From CAYSCZ01 sp051155775 (lineage in GTDB: Bacteria; Bacteroidota; Bacteroidia; Cytophagales; Cyclobacteriaceae): a stretch of 64,000 bases of DNA. Positions 61,632 to 64,000 of this stretch are shown piece after piece. The notes beneath the pieces are model-generated. The model had not been told where the DNA came from. It searched no databases and saw only the letters and a list, made by a program, of their open reading frames with translations. The stretch is taken from NCBI GenBank assembly GCA_051155775.1, contig DAXETV010000021.1, positions 38,625-102,624 on the forward strand, written 5' to 3'. Position 1 is the stretch's first letter, and each line of letters opens with the position of its first letter. Made by a program: the position numbers and the translations under genes.

Positions 61632-64000
61632 TCTTCTTTAACGATGTTTGATTTATCATCAGGTACGGTTATTCCTAAGGCAGCTTTTATTAATTGCATA
61701 TCCGATTTAATATCTTCACTCTCTGCTTTTAACTGCTTAATCATCTCACTTTGATTAATCAGCTCAGATTTCTGATCTTTAAGATCTTGAGATTTTATAC
61801 TGACTTCCTTGGTTAATGAGTCAATCTGCGTTTGCTGCTCTTTGATGGCATTGATTAAAACAGGTATTAATTCTGAATAACTAAGTCCCAATGTCTTTGT
61901 TGTATCATCATTATTATGTACAGCTTCAGGAATGATTTTTAAAACTTCTTGTGCAATTAAACCTATTTTTAAATCCCGTCTTACTGAATCAGATTTCCAG
62001 TAGTAGGATGTCGGATTAAGTTTATTTATCTCACTTAAACCATATGTAAGTGGCTTAATATCTTGTTTAAACCTCATATCTGAAGTTTGTATCATAGAAT
62101 TGGTTGCATAGATATCTTTCCATCTTTTCGTACTACTTCCAAGATCCTCATTATCATCAACAACAGGTATTATGGACCCATCAACCCTCACGGTATCTAT
62201 CGCTGTAATTAATACAGTATCAGAATTTATTTCTATCCTATTTCCCGCGGAAATATTTAATTGACCGACTGAGCCATCGATTATTGAAGTTGATGTGCCA
62301 TCTGTTAAGGAAATGGAAGGAATAGAAGCATCGATTTTAATCTTATTTGCCCCATCTATAGCCAATAAGCTATCAGCAGTGATTACCCGGGCGTCGAGGC
62401 TGTCCGCCTGTAGGGTGTCGGCAACTAGCAGGTCGCTGACGGTCAGGTCACCACCGATGAGGGCCTGGTCTTCAACCTGTAAGGTGTCTAACACCGCAAT
62501 CCTGGCATTGATGCTGTCCGCAATAAAATCACTGCCAGACAAATCAAAATTTCCACTCACTACCAAATCGCCTGCTATGTTCGCATTGCCGCTAACCTGT
62601 AAGCTGTCGTCACTCTGCAATAGATCACTAACACCAACTACACGGCTGCCTAAGCTGTCGGCCCTTATATCACCTATTACCCGCAAATCGCTACCTACCG
62701 ATAGGCTATCACCTATTTGGACAAAGCCATTAATCGAAGTATTATTATCAACTCTCAAACTGTCGCTTTGAAGAAGATTATTTATAAGAGCAATATCCAC
62801 TTCTATACTATCAGCATTAATATCGCCATCTATAAAAAGGCTGCCACCTCCTGTGGCATCAATCGTTAATATATTTCCATCAAGAATTATTGATCTATTT
62901 TCGGTAAGGGCACCCCCTAGATTGATAATACCAGTTGAATCATCATCAGAATAATTTAATCCATCCCCTACTACTATTGAATCTAGTTTAAAATTTGCAT
63001 CATCTGTTAATGTTATTGCACCTTCAAATGGAATTGATATGATTTCAGTCCCAAAATTATTTCCAACAATAATTTCTTTTGCTGGAATAGCAAATGCCAC
63101 TGGCTCTCCTGCGGTAGATCCTCTAAATATCTCACCTCTATTCAATCCGGGTAGTCCTATGGTAGCTACATCTCTAAATATTATGTTTCCATTTACATCT
63201 GTGGCTATTAGTTTATCATTTTGAGTTTCTAAGAACTCTGGTTCATAAATTGTAAATCCTGAGGAGGGATCTGTAATTGTACTTTGAGCAACCATTATTC
63301 CCGGATTTTGATTAAATGGGGATTGAGCGATAAGCCCACTTGTCAACCTATTTGCATTTAAAGAAACTATTTCAACTTTATCACTATTAATAGATCCATC
63401 TTCAATTTCATTTCTTTGAATAGCATTATCACCTAAAATAACTGTATCTCCTATAACTATTGAATCACTAACAATAATGTTCTTTCTAACGATTAAACTA
63501 TCTTCTACGATTAAGCTATCAGCAACTCTACCATAGTTAAATACTATACTATCTGCTGTTATATCATCAAGATCCAGATCACCTGTTAAATTTATATTCC
63601 CATCAACATCTAAATCACCTCCCACATTTACATTATTCGTGACCACTAAGCTGTCGCCAATAAACTGAGATCCTTCAACTGAGGCATTTTTAGCAACATT
63701 TAAACTATCACCGACACGAAGAATCTGACCTACATCAGCATTATTCGATATAATAATACTATCTCCAACATTTACCGACCCAATTATATTGGTATTACTT
63801 CCAACATTTAAGCTGTCGCCCACCGTCAGCAGGTCATCAACGATGAGGGTGTCGGAGGTGATGATCCGGGCGTCGAGGCTGTCCGCCTGCAGGGTGTCGG
63901 CAACTAGCAGGCCGCTGACGGTCAGGTCACCACCGATGAGGGCCTGGTCTTCAACCTGTAAGGTGTCTAACACCGCAATCCTGGCATTGATGCTGTCCGC
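61628..64000 (-). CDS. Repetitive fibre protein with C-terminal S74 intramolecular chaperone (partial, 5' end outside window)
   Basis: At least 790 residues, still open at the right edge. Residues 1-600 (of the visible part) consist of short beta-strand repeats, mostly V/I-G-D-S-L-x-V and x-A-D-S-L/I forms with Asp/Asn-Gly turns, as in phage tail fibres or beta-helices. Near the end is a Peptidase_S74 (endosialidase chaperone) domain: the autocleavage Ser/Lys region TSDMRFKQDIKPL, then GLSEINKLNPTSYYWKSD and IGLIAQEVLKIIPEAVH. A coiled coil (IDSLTKEVSIKSQDLKDQKS) closes it. Such domains trimerise fibres and cut themselves off. Its stop overlaps the next ATG (ATGA). It heads the operon as far as visible. 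Confidence 0.9.
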   Translation of the reverse strand, partial: ADSINARIAVLDTLQVEDQALIGGDLTVSGLLVADTLQADSLDARIITSDTLIVDDLLTVGDSLNVGSNTNIIGSVNVGDSIIISNNADVGQILRVGDSLNVAKNASVEGSQFIGDSLVVTNNVNVGGDLDVDGNINLTGDLDLDDITADSIVFNYGRVADSLIVEDSLIVRKNIIVSDSIVIGDTVILGDNAIQRNEIEDGSINSDKVEIVSLNANRLTSGLIAQSPFNQNPGIMVAQSTITDPSSGFTIYEPEFLETQNDKLIATDVNGNIIFRDVATIGLPGLNRGEIFRGSTAGEPVAFAIPAKEIIVGNNFGTEIISIPFEGAITLTDDANFKLDSIVVGDGLNYSDDDSTGIINLGGALTENRSIILDGNILTIDATGGGSLFIDGDINADSIEVDIALINNLLQSDSLRVDNNTSINGFVQIGDSLSVGSDLRVIGDIRADSLGSRVVGVSDLLQSDDSLQVSGNANIAGDLVVSGNFDLSGSDFIADSINARIAVLDTLQVEDQALIGGDLTVSDLLVADTLQADSLDARVITADSLLAIDGANKIKIDASIPSISLTDGTSTSIIDGSVGQLNISAGNRIEINSDTVLITAIDTVRVDGSIIPVVDDNEDLGSSTKRWKDIYATNSMIQTSDMRFKQDIKPLTYGLSEINKLNPTSYYWKSDSVRRDLKIGLIAQEVLKIIPEAVHNNDDTTKTLGLSYSELIPVLINAIKEQQTQIDSLTKEVSIKSQDLKDQKSELINQSEMIKQLKAESEDIKSDMQLIKAALGITVPDDKSNIVKEE
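62387..62521. repeat. Long direct repeat in the fibre gene, copy 1
   Basis: 135 bases matching 63866-64000 with two differences (T/C at 62411 and T/C at 62434 by my alignment). It encodes the ADSINARIAVLDTLQVEDQA segment through ADTLQADSLDAR on the minus strand. It is markedly richer in GC than the rest of the gene. Confidence 0.85.
63866..64000. repeat. Long direct repeat in the fibre gene, copy 2
   Basis: 135 bases matching 62387-62521 with two mismatches; it runs into the window edge, so its true length is unknown. It lies 1479 bases from copy 1 in the same orientation and in the same reading frame. Confidence 0.85.

Noticed and set aside
62295..62771. 158-residue plus-strand frame opposite the fibre gene
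   Set aside because: It is an artefact of the repetitive, GC-rich fibre coding sequence and has no recognisable domain.

Overview
The window is about 64 kb of AT-rich chromosome from a Bacteroidota bacterium, most likely of the Cytophagales type. The evidence is a type IX secretion (T9SS) signature (a PorP/SprF-like protein, a CHU_C/gliding C-terminal domain protein and a PD40 outer-membrane protein), many short hydrophobic signal peptides ending in A-Q, -7 promoter boxes of the form TAnnTTTG, weak Shine-Dalgarno sequences at most genes, and Bacteroidota-typical families (FISUMP, TPR histidine kinases, TPR-CHAT proteins). I see no prophage, insertion sequence, integrase, CRISPR array, rRNA or origin. 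Gene density is high and most of the window is ordinary chromosome.

Layout. 1-6 kb: housekeeping run purL (5' end outside the window), tRNA-Gln(TTG), prs, rplY/ctc, pth and a Bcp peroxiredoxin, with two clear terminators. 6-20 kb: a methyltransferase, an exported metallo-beta-lactamase-fold hydrolase convergent with a YHS protein, cinA, a 2-oxoacid dehydrogenase E2, a large membrane-anchored propeller protein, a PhoD-type phosphatase lipoprotein, a FISUMP protein, a MATE transporter, a PhyH dioxygenase with a VOC protein, and an aldose-epimerase-like protein. 20-29 kb: an outer-membrane-like protein, B12-dependent ribonucleotide reductase, a membrane-anchored MutS-like ATPase, a decayed TPR histidine kinase, and an MscS channel. 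29-42 kb: a GNAT/nitrilase fusion, two stress-like small proteins, then a co-directional run CocE/NonD hydrolase - ATP-grasp ligase - SLC12-like transporter - GreA-like protein - beta-carbonic anhydrase, followed by an S9 peptidase and a DinB protein.

42-50 kb: a short GC-rich non-coding island, a two-domain TerB-like protein, a methyltransferase and SDR pair, then a heat-stress/proteostasis island on the minus strand: three divergent Hsp20 genes, a DegP/HtrA protease and a 62-residue membrane protein, with two unusually strong Shine-Dalgarno sequences. 50-64 kb: a TPR sensor histidine kinase divergent from an exported TPR-CHAT protein, then a tightly coupled minus-strand operon (two ATGA overlaps and a 6-nt gap) that runs past the right edge. 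In order of transcription it encodes a repetitive fibre ending in a phage-type S74 intramolecular chaperone, a CHU_C-domain protein, a PorP/SprF membrane protein and a 1410-residue TPR-PD40-LysM protein.

The best candidate for an undescribed system is this last operon. It looks like a self-trimming, tailspike-like surface fibre coupled to a T9SS-associated outer-membrane anchor. Its PD40 member carries about twelve copies of a roughly 22-residue helical motif that I cannot assign to a named repeat family. All functional statements rest on motif recognition by eye; no database search was run.
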